This document shows positions 49,304 to 58,004 of a DNA stretch of 64,000 nt, piece after piece. The position numbers were made by a program, and so were the translations under genes. Every line of letters starts with the position of its first letter. The stretch's first letter is position 1. This stretch comes from Rubrivivax gelatinosus IL144 (GTDB lineage Bacteria > Pseudomonadota > Gammaproteobacteria > Burkholderiales > Burkholderiaceae_C): positions 1,612,001 through 1,676,000 of the forward strand of contig NC_017075.1 in the NCBI RefSeq assembly GCF_000284255.1. Reading direction: 5' to 3'. A model generated the notes under the pieces. The model did no database searches, was not told the origin of the DNA, and saw only the letters and a list, made by a program, of their open reading frames with translations.

Positions 49304-51057
49304 GTCACATCGTTGCCGTCGTCGGTGCCGGGGACCGCGGCACCCACGCCTACCTCGTGCGCGAGGCCTTGAAGCGCGCCGCGCGCGAGGCCGGGCGCAC
49401 GATCGCCGTCGAGCTGCACACCGACGACGGTGTGATCGACCCGCTGGACGCCGCCGCGCTGCGTGAGGCGCATGCCTTGCTGCTGGTCGGCGACCTGCGG
49501 CCCGACGCACGTTTCGACGGCCTGTCGCCGTACACCGCGACGCTGGCCGAGGTGCTGCACGACGCCCGCGCCGTGCTCGTGCTGGCCGGGGCCGCAGCGG
49601 CGACGCCGGCGGCTTCCGCAGCGGCCCGGCCGGCCGCGCCGGCCGGCGCCACGCCTGCCGCTGCGGCGGCGCTGAAGATCGTCGCCATCACCTCCTGCCC
49701 GACCGGCATCGCGCACACCTTCATGGCCGCCGAAGGGCTGCAGGAAGGCGCCAAGGCGCTGGGCCACCAGATCCGCGTCGAGACCCAGGGCTCGGTCGGC
49801 TCGCAGGATGCGCTGACGGCCGAGGAGATCGCCGCCGCCGACCTGGTGCTGGTCGCAGCCGACCGCCAGGTGGAGCTGTCGCGTTTCGCCGGCAAGCGCC
49901 TGTTCCAGTCGCCGACCAAACCGGCGATCGGCGATGGCGCCGGGCTCATCAAACGGGCGCTGGCCGAGGCGCGTGTGTACGGCGGCGAAACCGCGCCGCA
50001 GGCGGCTTCGGCCGCTGCCCCGGCCGCACGCACCGGCGTCTACAAGCACCTGATGACCGGCGTGTCCTTCATGCTGCCCTTCGTCGTCGCCGGCGGGCTG
50101 CTGATCGCGATCGCCTTCGCGCTCGGCGGCATCTACGTCTACGAGGACGTGCACAAGGGCACGCTGGGCTGGACGCTGTTCCAGATCGGCGCCAAGGGCG
50201 CGTTCACGCTGATGGTGCCGGCGCTGGCCGGCTACATCGCCTATTCGATCGCCGACCGGCCGGGCATCACGCCGGGCATGACCGGCGGCGTCATCGCCGG
50301 GGCGATCGGCGCCGGTTTCCTGGGCGGCATCGTCGCCGGCTTCATCGCCGGTTACGGCGTGCTGTGGCTGAACAAGGCGATCAAGCTGCCGCGCACGCTG
50401 GAGGGCCTCAAGCCCGTGCTGATCCTGCCGCTGCTGGGCACGGCGGCGACCGGGCTCTTGATGTACTACGTCGTCGGCGCGCCGGCGGCCACGCTGCTGG
50501 CGGCGCTGACCACCTGGCTGCAAGGCATGCAGGGCGCGTCGGCGGTCGTGCTCGGGCTGATCCTGGGCGGCATGATGGCGGTGGACATGGGCGGGCCGAT
50601 CAACAAAGCGGCCTACGTCTTCGGCACGACGCTGATCGCGGCCAACGTCACCGAGCCGATGGCGGCGGTGATGTGCGCCGGCATGACGCCGCCGCTGGCG
50701 CTGGCCGTGGCCTGCAAGCTGCTGCCCTCGCGTTTCACCGCCGAGGAGCGTGAAGCCGGCAACGCCGCTTTCGTGCTCGGGCTGGCTTTCGTCACCGAAG
50801 GCGCGATCCCGTTCGCGGCGCGCGACCCGCTGCGCGTGATCCCGTCGCTGATCGCCGGCTCGGCGGTCGCCGGCGCGATCTGCCTGGCGATGGGCGTGCA
50901 GCTCAAGGTGCCGCACGGCGGTGTCTTCGTGCTGCCGATCCCGAACGCGGTGACGCACCTGGGCGCCTTCGTCGTCGCGCTGGTGGTCGGCACCGCGGTG
51001 TCGGTGGCGGCGCTGGCGATCGCCAAGCGCCGCGTCGTGGCGCCGGCGGCGGCATGA
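49300..51057 (+). CDS. fruA: Fructose PTS permease, EIIB'BC
   Basis: A 585-residue protein with a degenerate IIB' domain (residues 1-100), an Ala/Pro linker, the active IIB domain with phospho-cysteine Cys133 in AITSCPTGIAHTF, and the membrane IIC domain (about residues 245-585). The IIC domain contains GVSFMLPFVVAGGLL, GGMMAVDMGGPINKAAY and the FVTEGAIPFAARDP loop that forms the sugar site. It imports fructose as fructose-1-phosphate. It is the last gene of the operon. A short hairpin (TCCCGCC/GGCGGGA, 51084-51098) follows. Confidence 0.95.
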   Translation: MSHIVAVVGAGDRGTHAYLVREALKRAAREAGRTIAVELHTDDGVIDPLDAAALREAHALLLVGDLRPDARFDGLSPYTATLAEVLHDARAVLVLAGAAAATPAASAAARPAAPAGATPAAAAALKIVAITSCPTGIAHTFMAAEGLQEGAKALGHQIRVETQGSVGSQDALTAEEIAAADLVLVAADRQVELSRFAGKRLFQSPTKPAIGDGAGLIKRALAEARVYGGETAPQAASAAAPAARTGVYKHLMTGVSFMLPFVVAGGLLIAIAFALGGIYVYEDVHKGTLGWTLFQIGAKGAFTLMVPALAGYIAYSIADRPGITPGMTGGVIAGAIGAGFLGGIVAGFIAGYGVLWLNKAIKLPRTLEGLKPVLILPLLGTAATGLLMYYVVGAPAATLLAALTTWLQGMQGASAVVLGLILGGMMAVDMGGPINKAAYVFGTTLIAANVTEPMAAVMCAGMTPPLALAVACKLLPSRFTAEEREAGNAAFVLGLAFVTEGAIPFAARDPLRVIPSLIAGSAVAGAICLAMGVQLKVPHGGVFVLPIPNAVTHLGAFVVALVVGTAVSVAALAIAKRRVVAPAAA

Positions 51058-51125
51058 GCCCTCAGGACTTGTCCGGGGCTCATTCCCGCCTGGCGGGACC
51101 GGCCGTCAGGCCGTAGGGTGCTCCA

Positions 51126-52349
51126 GTGAGCGTCGTTCTTCTCGACCCTTCGCGCCACGAGCCGCTGGCGGCGGCCTGGTCCGAAGCCGCGGCCCGCCAG
51201 TCGCTGGCGCGCATCGTCGCATCGGCGCTGGACGAAGCCGACGCGCTCGGCTGGCCCGCCCACCCGCTGGACGACCCCGAATCGCCCGACGACCACCGCC
51301 ACGCGCTCTACGAGGGCGCCGGCGGCGTGCTGTGGACGCTGCGCCGGCTGGTGCAGGACGGCGCGATCGCCGATTCGCCGCGGCGCCGGGCGCTGGAAGA
51401 CCGCCTGCTCGACGGCCTCGTCGAACGCAACGCCGCGGCGCGCAAGCCCGACGAACGCGGTTCGTTCTGGCTCGGCGACACCGGGCTGGAACTGCTGGCC
51501 TGGCAGGTGACGAAAGACGCCGCGACGCTGGACCGGCTGGAGGCGCTGCTGACGGCGCAACTCGATCACCCGTCGCTGGAGTCGCTGTGGAGCTTCCCGG
51601 GCAGCGCGCTGGCCGCGGTGCACCTGGCCGAGCAAGACGGTGGCGCACGCTGGCGCTCGCTGGCCGAAGCGGCGGTCGCGCGGCTGCAGGCGACGCTCAT
51701 CGCCGACCCGGAGACCGGCACGCCGGTCTGGGAGCAGGACCTCTACGGCCGCCGTGTGCGCTGGCTGGGTGCCGGCCACGGGCTGGCCGGCAACGTCTAC
51801 CTGGCGCTGCGGGCGCGCCGTCTGGTGCCCGAGGCCGCGGTCGCGTCGCTGCTGGACGGCGCGTACACGACGCTGGCCGCGACCGCGCTGCGTGGTGAAG
51901 GCGAGCAGCGGGGCGCCTGGAACTGGCACCCGATGATCGACGCCGCGCGGGTCGCCGGCCGGCTGCCGCTGCTGCAGGACTGCCACGGCTCGCCCGGCAT
52001 CCTCGCCCGGCTGGCCGACGCGCCGCGTACGCCCGAGTGGGACGAACTGCTGCTCGCCGCCGGCGAAGCGGTCTGGCTCGCCGGCCCGCTGAACAAGGGC
52101 CCGAGCCTGTGCCATGGCACGGCCGGCAACGCGCTCGCGCTGCTGCGCCTGGCCGAGCGCAGCGGCGACGATCGCTGGCGCGAACGTGGCCTGGCGATGC
52201 TGGCGCACGCCGCGGCCCAGGTCGAGACTGCGCGCGCTCACCACGGCCGCGGCCGGCCGTCCTTGTGGACCGGCGACCTGGGCGTCGCCTGGGTGCTGGC
52301 CGAGGCGCTGGCCGGGCGCGCCCGGCTGGCGCTGCTCGACGTGTTCTGA
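51126..52349 (+). CDS. LanC-like protein (orphan)
   Basis: A 407-residue protein with the repeated GxxG signatures of the LanC/LanCL alpha,alpha-barrel: YEGAGGVLW, WLGDTGLEL, GHGLAGNVY, CHGSPGI, CHGTAGNAL and TGDLGVAW. The three zinc ligands of the family are present as Cys286, Cys329 and His330. LanC enzymes form thioether rings in lantibiotics; LanCL relatives act in glutathione or dehydroamino-acid chemistry. No LanA precursor, LanB dehydratase or exporter is nearby, so a role outside lantibiotic synthesis is likely. The start is GTG at 51126. A weak TAGGGT lies six bases upstream and no ribosome binding site is seen. Confidence 0.8.
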   Translation: MSVVLLDPSRHEPLAAAWSEAAARQSLARIVASALDEADALGWPAHPLDDPESPDDHRHALYEGAGGVLWTLRRLVQDGAIADSPRRRALEDRLLDGLVERNAAARKPDERGSFWLGDTGLELLAWQVTKDAATLDRLEALLTAQLDHPSLESLWSFPGSALAAVHLAEQDGGARWRSLAEAAVARLQATLIADPETGTPVWEQDLYGRRVRWLGAGHGLAGNVYLALRARRLVPEAAVASLLDGAYTTLAATALRGEGEQRGAWNWHPMIDAARVAGRLPLLQDCHGSPGILARLADAPRTPEWDELLLAAGEAVWLAGPLNKGPSLCHGTAGNALALLRLAERSGDDRWRERGLAMLAHAAAQVETARAHHGRGRPSLWTGDLGVAWVLAEALAGRARLALLDVF

Positions 52350-52350
52350 G

Positions 52351-53391
52351 TCAGCGTCGCGCCAGCGCGCGCGCCGCTTCGCCGACCAGCGCGGAGCCGC
52401 GGTAGATCAGCCCGGTGTAGATCTGCACCAGGTCGGCGCCGGCTTCGATCTTGGCGCGAGCGTCCTCGGCGTCCATCACGCCGCCGACGCCGATGATCGG
52501 GAAACCCGCGCCCAGCGCAGCGCGCAGCCGGCGGATGACGCGGTTGCTGGCTTCGGCCACCGGCCGGCCCGACAGGCCGCCGGTTTCTTCGGCGTGGCGC
52601 AAGCCCTGCACGGCCTCGCGCGAGATCGTCGTGTTGGTGGCGATGACGCCGTCCAGCCCGTGCCGGCGCAGCGTCGCGGCGACGACGTCGACCTGGGCTT
52701 CGTCGAGGTCGGGCGCGATCTTCACGAACATCGGCACGCGCCGGCCCAGCGTCCCGGCGAGTGCGTCGCGGCGCGCGGCGAGTGCGCCCAGCAGCGCGTC
52801 GAGCGCCTCGTCGCTCTGCAGCGCACGCAGGTTCTTCGTGTTCGGGCTGGAGATGTTGACGGCCACGTAGTCGGCGTGCGGCGCGACGCCGTCCAGGCCG
52901 ATCAGGTAGTCGTCGACGGCGTTCTCGATCGGCGTCGCGGCGTTCTTGCCGATGTTGAGGCCCAGGATGCCGCCGCCGGCGCGGAAGGACTTCGCCCGCT
53001 GCACGTTGGCGACGAAAGCCGCCAGGCCGTCGTTGTTGAAGCCCATGCGGTTGATCAGCGCCCCGGCCTCGGGCAGGCGGAACATTCGCGGCTTCGGGTT
53101 GCCGGGCTGCGGCTTGGGCGTCACGGTGCCGACCTCGATGAAGCCGAAGCCCATCGCGCCCAGCGCGTCGATGCAGCGGCCGTTCTTGTCCAGCCCGGCG
53201 GCCAGGCCGATGCGGTTGGGGAAACGCAGGCCGGCGACGGTGACCGGGTCGTCGATGCGCGTCTCGCTCCAGGCGCAGCGCAGCGGCGTGTCCTGCAGCC
53301 GGGCCAGGCCGGAGATCGTCAGGTCGTGGGCGGCTTCGGGGTCGAGGCCGAAGAGGAAGCGGCGGGCCAGGCCGTAAGGCAGCAAGGACAT
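52351..53391 (-). CDS. pyrD: Dihydroorotate dehydrogenase (quinone), class 2
   Basis: A 346-residue membrane-associated FMN enzyme of pyrimidine synthesis, oxidising dihydroorotate with ubiquinone. The N-terminal helix ([22 protein letters not shown]) is the class 2 membrane and quinone site. [11 protein letters not shown] carries the class 2 catalytic serine (Ser181/182). GVGGV and the IYTGLIYRG phosphate loop are intact. The ATG at 53391 matches the usual start. It is convergent with the LanC-like gene (one base between stops) and divergent from rpiA. Confidence 0.95.
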   Translation of the reverse strand: MSLLPYGLARRFLFGLDPEAAHDLTISGLARLQDTPLRCAWSETRIDDPVTVAGLRFPNRIGLAAGLDKNGRCIDALGAMGFGFIEVGTVTPKPQPGNPKPRMFRLPEAGALINRMGFNNDGLAAFVANVQRAKSFRAGGGILGLNIGKNAATPIENAVDDYLIGLDGVAPHADYVAVNISSPNTKNLRALQSDEALDALLGALAARRDALAGTLGRRVPMFVKIAPDLDEAQVDVVAATLRRHGLDGVIATNTTISREAVQGLRHAEETGGLSGRPVAEASNRVIRRLRAALGAGFPIIGVGGVMDAEDARAKIEAGADLVQIYTGLIYRGSALVGEAARALARR

Positions 53392-53433
53392 GGGCGGCGA
53401 TTGTCGCAAACGGTGTCGCGCCCGGCCGGCGCG

Positions 53434-53447
53434 GATAATCGGCGCCC
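53434..53447 (+). promoter_or_regulatory. Putative -10 element giving a leaderless rpiA mRNA
   Basis: GATAAT at 53434-53439 is followed by eight GC-only bases and then the ATG at 53448. There is no Shine-Dalgarno sequence. Transcription from this box would begin at the start codon. The -35 is not evident. Confidence 0.42.
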
Positions 53448-54110
53448 ATGACACAGGACGAACTGAAGGCCCTGGTCGCCCAAGCGGCGATCGAGCACGT
53501 CGTCCCGGGCGCGCTGGTCGGCGTGGGCACGGGATCGACGGTCAACCACTTCATCGACGCGCTCGCGAAGATCAAGGACCGCATCGCCGGCGCGGTGTCG
53601 AGCTCGGTGCAGAGCACCGAACGGCTGCGCCGCCACGGCATCCCGGTCGTCGAGGCCGCGGCGCTGGACAAGCCGCTGCCGGTCTACGTCGACGGCGCCG
53701 ACGAGATCGACCACCACGGCTACATGATCAAGGGCGGCGGCGCGGCGCTGACGCGAGAGAAGATCGTCGCCGACCTGGCCGAACGTTTCGTCTGCATCGC
53801 CGACGAGAGCAAGCTCGTCGACACGCTGGGGCGTTTCCCGCTGCCGGTCGAGGTGATCACGATGGCCGCGCCGCAGATCGCGCGCCGCTTCGAGGCCATG
53901 GGCGCCACCGCGACGCTGCGCCTGGGCGTGACGACCGACAACGGCCACCCGATCCTCGACGTGCGCGGCCTGAAGATCGCCGATCCGCTGGCGCTGGAGA
54001 CCGAGATCAACCAGTGGCCGGGCGTCGTGACGGTGGGCATCTTCGCGCGCCACAAGGCCAGCCTGTGCCTGCTGGGCACCGCCGGCGGCGTGCGCACGCT
54101 GCGTTTCTAG
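53448..54110 (+). CDS. rpiA: Ribose-5-phosphate isomerase A
   Basis: A 220-residue RpiA interconverting ribose-5-phosphate and ribulose-5-phosphate. The phosphate loop [11 protein letters not shown], the DGADEID block with catalytic aspartates and [12 protein letters not shown] with the base glutamate are intact. It has no ribosome binding site but a GATAAT eight bases upstream. It is divergent from pyrD with 56 bases between starts. Confidence 0.96.
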   Translation: MTQDELKALVAQAAIEHVVPGALVGVGTGSTVNHFIDALAKIKDRIAGAVSSSVQSTERLRRHGIPVVEAAALDKPLPVYVDGADEIDHHGYMIKGGGAALTREKIVADLAERFVCIADESKLVDTLGRFPLPVEVITMAAPQIARRFEAMGATATLRLGVTTDNGHPILDVRGLKIADPLALETEINQWPGVVTVGIFARHKASLCLLGTAGGVRTLRF

Positions 54111-54226
54111 AGCCTGTTCCCGAGGGCGGCCGGCGTCGAGCTTGGCCCTTCTCAAACCCGCGCCATTGCGGTGCCCGGGCACGATGCCCGGCCCCATAAT
54201 GGCGCCCCCTGATCAAAGGACCGCCC

Positions 54227-54409
54227 GTGGCCAAACCGAATTACGCCTTCGAAAAGCGCCAGCGAGAACTCGCCAAGAAGCGCAAGAAGGAGGAAAAGGC
54301 ATCGCGCAAGGCCAGCCCCTCGCAGCACGACGATGCGCCGCAGGGCCAGCCCGGCGAGGCTGCGGCCGAGAATCCGCCGCCGGCCGGCAACACGCCGCGC
54401 GAAGACTGA
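54227..54409 (+). CDS. Small basic/acidic hypothetical protein (60 aa)
   Basis: A 60-residue protein of unknown function. The first 28 residues are strongly basic (FEKRQRELAKKRKKEEKASRK) and likely helical. The rest is Pro/Gln/Glu-rich and probably disordered. The start is GTG at 54227. CATAAT at 54195-54200 is a plausible -10 with a 20-base leader. Short proteins beginning MAKPNYAFEKRQ are, to my knowledge, widespread in Burkholderiales. Nucleic-acid or ribosome association is a guess from charge alone. Confidence 0.7.
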   Translation: MAKPNYAFEKRQRELAKKRKKEEKASRKASPSQHDDAPQGQPGEAAAENPPPAGNTPRED

Positions 54410-56329
54410 TCAGCCGCGGCGCCGCAAGGCGCGCGCCGCGAAACGCGCCGGATCGACGGCGTCCACCAGGTCCTGCTCCAGCGGCCACGGCGCGCCGGTG
54501 GCCATCGCCGCCACCAGGCGGCCGGCCAGCGGCGCCAGCGTGATGCCGCGGCTGCCCAGCGCCGTGCAGGCGAACAGCCCCTCGTGCCGCGGCCAGCGCC
54601 GCGGCTGCTCGGCGCGGTGCGCCGGCACCGCGGCCGGCAGCGCGCCGACGATCGGCATCTTGTCCTCCGCCGCCAGCCGCCAGCCGACCCGCCCGGGCCA
54701 GGCTCGTGCGTCGGGCGGCGGCTCCAGCCCGGTCAGGCGTTTCAGCTTGGCGAGGTTCTCGGCGTGGTCGGCTTCGCGCCGTGCCGGGTCTTCGTCGCCG
54801 GCCTGGCTGCTGGCACCGAAGACGACGCCGCCGTCGGGCCCGGGCAGCGCGTAGCCGCCACCGGCCACCGGCAACGCCAGCGGCGCACGCGGGCCCGTCC
54901 AGGCGCTGACCTGGCCGCGCACGCGCTGCAGCGGCCAGGCGCAGGCCTCGGGCATCCAGGCTGCGGCCAGGCGCGCGGCGTCGGAGGCATTGGCCAGCAC
55001 GACGATCGCCGTCTCGGCCAGCGTGCCGCCGGCCGCGTTGAGCAGCCGCCAGCGCCCGCCGGCGCGTTCCAGCCGCGCGACCTCGGTGCCGCCGACGAAA
55101 GCCACGCCCGGCGTCGCGATCCAGTGCGCCGCCAGCGAGGCCGGTGAACACCAGCCGGCGCCCGGGTAGAACCAGGCCGGCGAGGGCAGCGCCAGCCCGG
55201 CCAGCGCCGAGGCCGCGGCGGTGTCCAGCACCTGCACCCAGTCGGCCGGCAGCCCGGCGCGGGTGGCGAGCGCCTGCATCGCCTCCACCGGCCCGGCGTC
55301 CAGGCGCAGCAGGCCGCGCGTCGAACCGGGCACGAGACCGGCGTCGAACAGCGGGGCGTAAGTGCGTGTCGCGAGCAAGGCCCCGGCGCGCAGCAGCCGC
55401 GCGTGCGGGCCGTCGTCGGCGTTCACGGTGCCGTGGAAGATGCCGGCCGGGTTGCCCGAGGTCTCGGCGCCGGGCGCGGCCTGGCGTTCGAAGACGGTTA
55501 CCGCCAGCCCTTCGGCGGCCAGGGCCTGCGCGACCGCGGCGCCCGCCAGCCCGGCGCCGATGACGACCGCGTCGCGCGCCAACGGCTGGGCCGCGGCGTC
55601 GCGCGGCGGCGGCGGAGGCAGATAACGCGGCGCGTAGCGGGCGACGCTGATCTCGCGTTTGCCGCCGATGCCGGCGCGGCGTTCGAGTTCGAAACCGACC
55701 GCCGCCAGCCCGTCGCGCACCGCGCGTGCGACGCTCCAGGTGGCCGCCGTCGTGCCCGGCGCCGACAGGCGCGCCAGCGCCTGGAACACCGGCGCCGACC
55801 ACATCGCGGCGTTGCGGCCGGGCGCGAAGCCGTCGAGATAGATCGCGTCGGCCACCAGGCGCAGCTCGGGCAGCAGTGCCGCGGCGTCGCCGTAACCCAG
55901 CAGCAGGCGCACGCGGCCGCCGTCGAAATCGATCGTGTGCAGCCCGGGTGTCGCCGGCGGCCAGGCGGCGACGAGTTCGGCCGCCAGTTCCGGCTGCGGC
56001 GAGCCGTGCAGCGCCCGCGCCAGGTCGGCGCGCGTCGGCGGATGGTGTTCGACGCTGACGAAGACCAGCTGCGCACAGCGCGCCGGGTCGTCGCGCCACG
56101 CGGCCCAGGTGGCGAGGAAGTTGTTGCCCAGGCCGAAGCCGGTCTCGGCGACGACGAAACGCCGCTGCCCGGCCCAGCGCCCGGGCAGGCCGTTGCCGGC
56201 CAGGAACACGTGCCGCGCCTGCTCGAAGGCGCCGACCTGGGCGTGGTAGACGTCGCCGAAGTCCGGCGCGTGCGGCAGGCCGGCGGCGTCGAAATCGATG
56301 CGCGCCGGGACGACAGGTTCGGTTTTCAT
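54410..56329 (-). CDS. mnmC: Bifunctional tRNA-U34 modification enzyme MnmC
   Basis: A 639-residue fusion. The N-terminal methyltransferase domain (MnmD, about residues 1-235; GFGLGNNFLATW is the SAM loop) is joined to a C-terminal FAD oxidoreductase (about 250-639; VVIGAGLAGAAVAQAL and TSGNPAGIFHGTVNADDG). It finishes mnm5(s2)U at the wobble position of several tRNAs: the FAD part removes carboxymethyl and the SAM part methylates. The ATG at 56329 overlaps the stop of the DUF3445 gene (ATGA). It is convergent with the small 60-residue gene, with stops adjacent. Confidence 0.93.
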   Translation of the reverse strand: MKTEPVVPARIDFDAAGLPHAPDFGDVYHAQVGAFEQARHVFLAGNGLPGRWAGQRRFVVAETGFGLGNNFLATWAAWRDDPARCAQLVFVSVEHHPPTRADLARALHGSPQPELAAELVAAWPPATPGLHTIDFDGGRVRLLLGYGDAAALLPELRLVADAIYLDGFAPGRNAAMWSAPVFQALARLSAPGTTAATWSVARAVRDGLAAVGFELERRAGIGGKREISVARYAPRYLPPPPPRDAAAQPLARDAVVIGAGLAGAAVAQALAAEGLAVTVFERQAAPGAETSGNPAGIFHGTVNADDGPHARLLRAGALLATRTYAPLFDAGLVPGSTRGLLRLDAGPVEAMQALATRAGLPADWVQVLDTAAASALAGLALPSPAWFYPGAGWCSPASLAAHWIATPGVAFVGGTEVARLERAGGRWRLLNAAGGTLAETAIVVLANASDAARLAAAWMPEACAWPLQRVRGQVSAWTGPRAPLALPVAGGGYALPGPDGGVVFGASSQAGDEDPARREADHAENLAKLKRLTGLEPPPDARAWPGRVGWRLAAEDKMPIVGALPAAVPAHRAEQPRRWPRHEGLFACTALGSRGITLAPLAGRLVAAMATGAPWPLEQDLVDAVDPARFAARALRRRG

Positions 56330-57255
56330 GTCTGCGTGCGGAGCCAGGCCAGCAGCGGCTCGCGCACGCCGCCCAGGCCGCGGTAGGCCAGCACCGCCGG
56401 GCTCATCGATTCGATCGCCGCGTGCAGCCGCGCGGCGCGGCCGGGTTCGGCCAGCGCCTCGGCCAGCGGCTGCAGCTGGACTTCGATCGTGAACACCGCC
56501 TGGCGCCGGCCTGGCACCGGCAGGAAGGTCTGGCGCTCGGTGCGCCACGCGGCGCGTTCGACCGGCGTGTGGCGCCAAGCGTCGGGGTCGACGCGGCGCG
56601 GGTGGGCGTGCAGCCGCGGGTGCGGCGTGACGTTCCAGACGAAACGTTCGCGTGCGCCGCCGTCGGTGACGAGCCGCGTCAGGCCTTCGGCGGCCTGGAC
56701 GATGAGGCGGTTGTCGGCCACCGGCGCGTGCACGGCGGCGAAGCCGCGGCCGATCTTGTCTTCTGGCGCCCAGTGCGAGGGCAGGGCGACGGCCAGCCAG
56801 GGCAGGCTGGCGTCGTCACCGTCGACGACGGCGAAGTCTTCGGCGAAGCCGAGCGACAGCAGCCCGGCGCGGCGCCACGGCGGCGGCAGCAGCTTCAGGC
56901 AGCGTTCGATCTCTTCGCCGGGGCCGAAACGCGCGTCGTCGGCACGCTCGACACGCTCGCCGTGCACCGCGACGCCGAAACGCCGGGCCGTGGCGCGTTC
57001 GCCGTCCCAGGCGAAGGCCTCCGGATGTTCGGCGGCGGCGTGCGCACACAGCGCGTCCAGCGCCGGGGCGGCGTCGAAACCCGGGCGCACGAGCAGCGCG
57101 TCGCTGGCGAAGGCCGAGAGCACGGCCAGCTTCTCGCGCTGGTGGCGCGAGCCCGCGGCCAGCGGCGTCAGGTGGTTGGCGCCCGGCGCCAGGCGGCGCA
57201 GCCCGGGCTGCATGCGAAACGGCGCCGAGACCGCCGCGTCGAAGTCGAAGGCCAT
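56326..57255 (-). CDS. DUF3445 protein, heme-dependent oxidative N-demethylase-like
   Basis: A 309-residue protein of the DUF3445 family, which includes a heme-dependent oxidative N-demethylase subunit (HDM alpha). Typical features are the opening FRMQPGLRRL, PSHWAPEDKIGRGFAAVHAPVADN, RERFVWNV and the ERQTFLPVPG block. The protein is soluble, with no signal peptide. It is translated just ahead of mnmC with a four-base overlap, so a link to removal of a methyl or carboxymethyl group is conceivable but unproven. The real substrate is unknown. Confidence 0.82.
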   Translation of the reverse strand: MAFDFDAAVSAPFRMQPGLRRLAPGANHLTPLAAGSRHQREKLAVLSAFASDALLVRPGFDAAPALDALCAHAAAEHPEAFAWDGERATARRFGVAVHGERVERADDARFGPGEEIERCLKLLPPPWRRAGLLSLGFAEDFAVVDGDDASLPWLAVALPSHWAPEDKIGRGFAAVHAPVADNRLIVQAAEGLTRLVTDGGARERFVWNVTPHPRLHAHPRRVDPDAWRHTPVERAAWRTERQTFLPVPGRRQAVFTIEVQLQPLAEALAEPGRAARLHAAIESMSPAVLAYRGLGGVREPLLAWLRTQT

Positions 57256-57280
57256 GCGTCGATGATGCCCCAGCAACGAC

Positions 57281-57303
57281 AAAGGGCACCTCGCGGTGCC
57301 CTC
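57281..57303. terminator. Hairpin after efp
   Basis: Eight-base arms AGGGCACC (57283-57290) and GGTGCCCT (57295-57302) with a TCGC loop. On the minus strand it begins about 20 bases after the efp stop and is followed by TTTG, consistent with a modest intrinsic terminator before the DUF3445 gene. Confidence 0.65.
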
Positions 57304-57322
57304 GGTCAGGAGCGAAGACGCG

Positions 57323-57877
57323 TCAGACGCGCTTGCGGTACTCGTGGGTGCGGGTGTCGATTTCGACCTTGTCGCCGTTTTCGACGAACAGCGGCACCGA
57401 GATCTCGAAGCCCGTGCCGACGATCTTGGCCGGCTTCATGACCTTGCCCGAGGTGTCGCCCTTGACGGCCGGCTCGGTGATGATCTCGCGCACGACGGTG
57501 GTCGGCAGTTCGACCGAGATCGCCTTGCCGTCGTAGAAGACGACTTCCACCGGCATGTTGTCTTCGAGGTAGCTGATGGCGTCACCCATGTTCTCGGCCT
57601 CGACCTCGAACTGGTTGTATTCCGGGTCCATGAACACGTACATCGGATCGGCGAAGTACGTGTACGTGCACTCCTTCTTGTCCAGGATGATCTGGTCCAT
57701 CTTGTCGTCGGCCTTGAAGACGACTTCGGCCCCGCCGCCGTTCAGCAGGTTCTTCATCTTCATGCGGACCGTGGCGGCACCGCGGCCACCGCGGCTGTAT
57801 TCGGTCTTCAGCACGACCATCGGGTCCTTGCCCTGCATGATGACGTTGCCGGCGCGGATTTCCTGAGCGAGTTTCAT
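57323..57877 (-). CDS. efp: Elongation factor P, arginine-rhamnosylation type
   Basis: A 184-residue EF-P, which helps ribosomes through polyproline stretches. Domain I has [17 protein letters not shown], with Arg32 at the tip where other groups have a beta-lysylated Lys. This marks the EarP-modified branch, and earP lies directly upstream. Domains II and III end in [17 protein letters not shown]. It lies 124 bases downstream of earP in the same direction; a TAGAAT at 58004-57999 suggests it also has its own promoter. Confidence 0.96.
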   Translation of the reverse strand: MKLAQEIRAGNVIMQGKDPMVVLKTEYSRGGRGAATVRMKMKNLLNGGGAEVVFKADDKMDQIILDKKECTYTYFADPMYVFMDPEYNQFEVEAENMGDAISYLEDNMPVEVVFYDGKAISVELPTTVVREIITEPAVKGDTSGKVMKPAKIVGTGFEISVPLFVENGDKVEIDTRTHEYRKRV

Positions 57878-57998
57878 AGCGTCGAGCGGGGCGGGCCCCC
57901 GCGGCTGGTTGATCCCCGGCGAGCGCTGCGATCGAGCCGCTCTTCTTACCGGTGTAGAACTGGGCGAGCCCGACGGGCCCGTTTATGCAAAGCCCTTG

Positions 57999-58004
57999 AT
58001 TCTA
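57999..58004 (-). promoter_or_regulatory. Possible -10 box of an efp promoter
   Basis: TAGAAT on the minus strand overlaps the earP stop codon (58004-58002) and predicts a leader of about 115 bases for efp. A TTTGCATAAA stretch about 15 bases further downstream is an alternative. No good -35 is seen. Confidence 0.35.

Noticed and set aside
51126..52349. A lantibiotic biosynthesis cluster around the LanC-like gene
   Set aside because: There is no precursor peptide, LanB/LanM dehydratase, protease or ABC exporter within several kilobases. The neighbours are fruA and pyrD.
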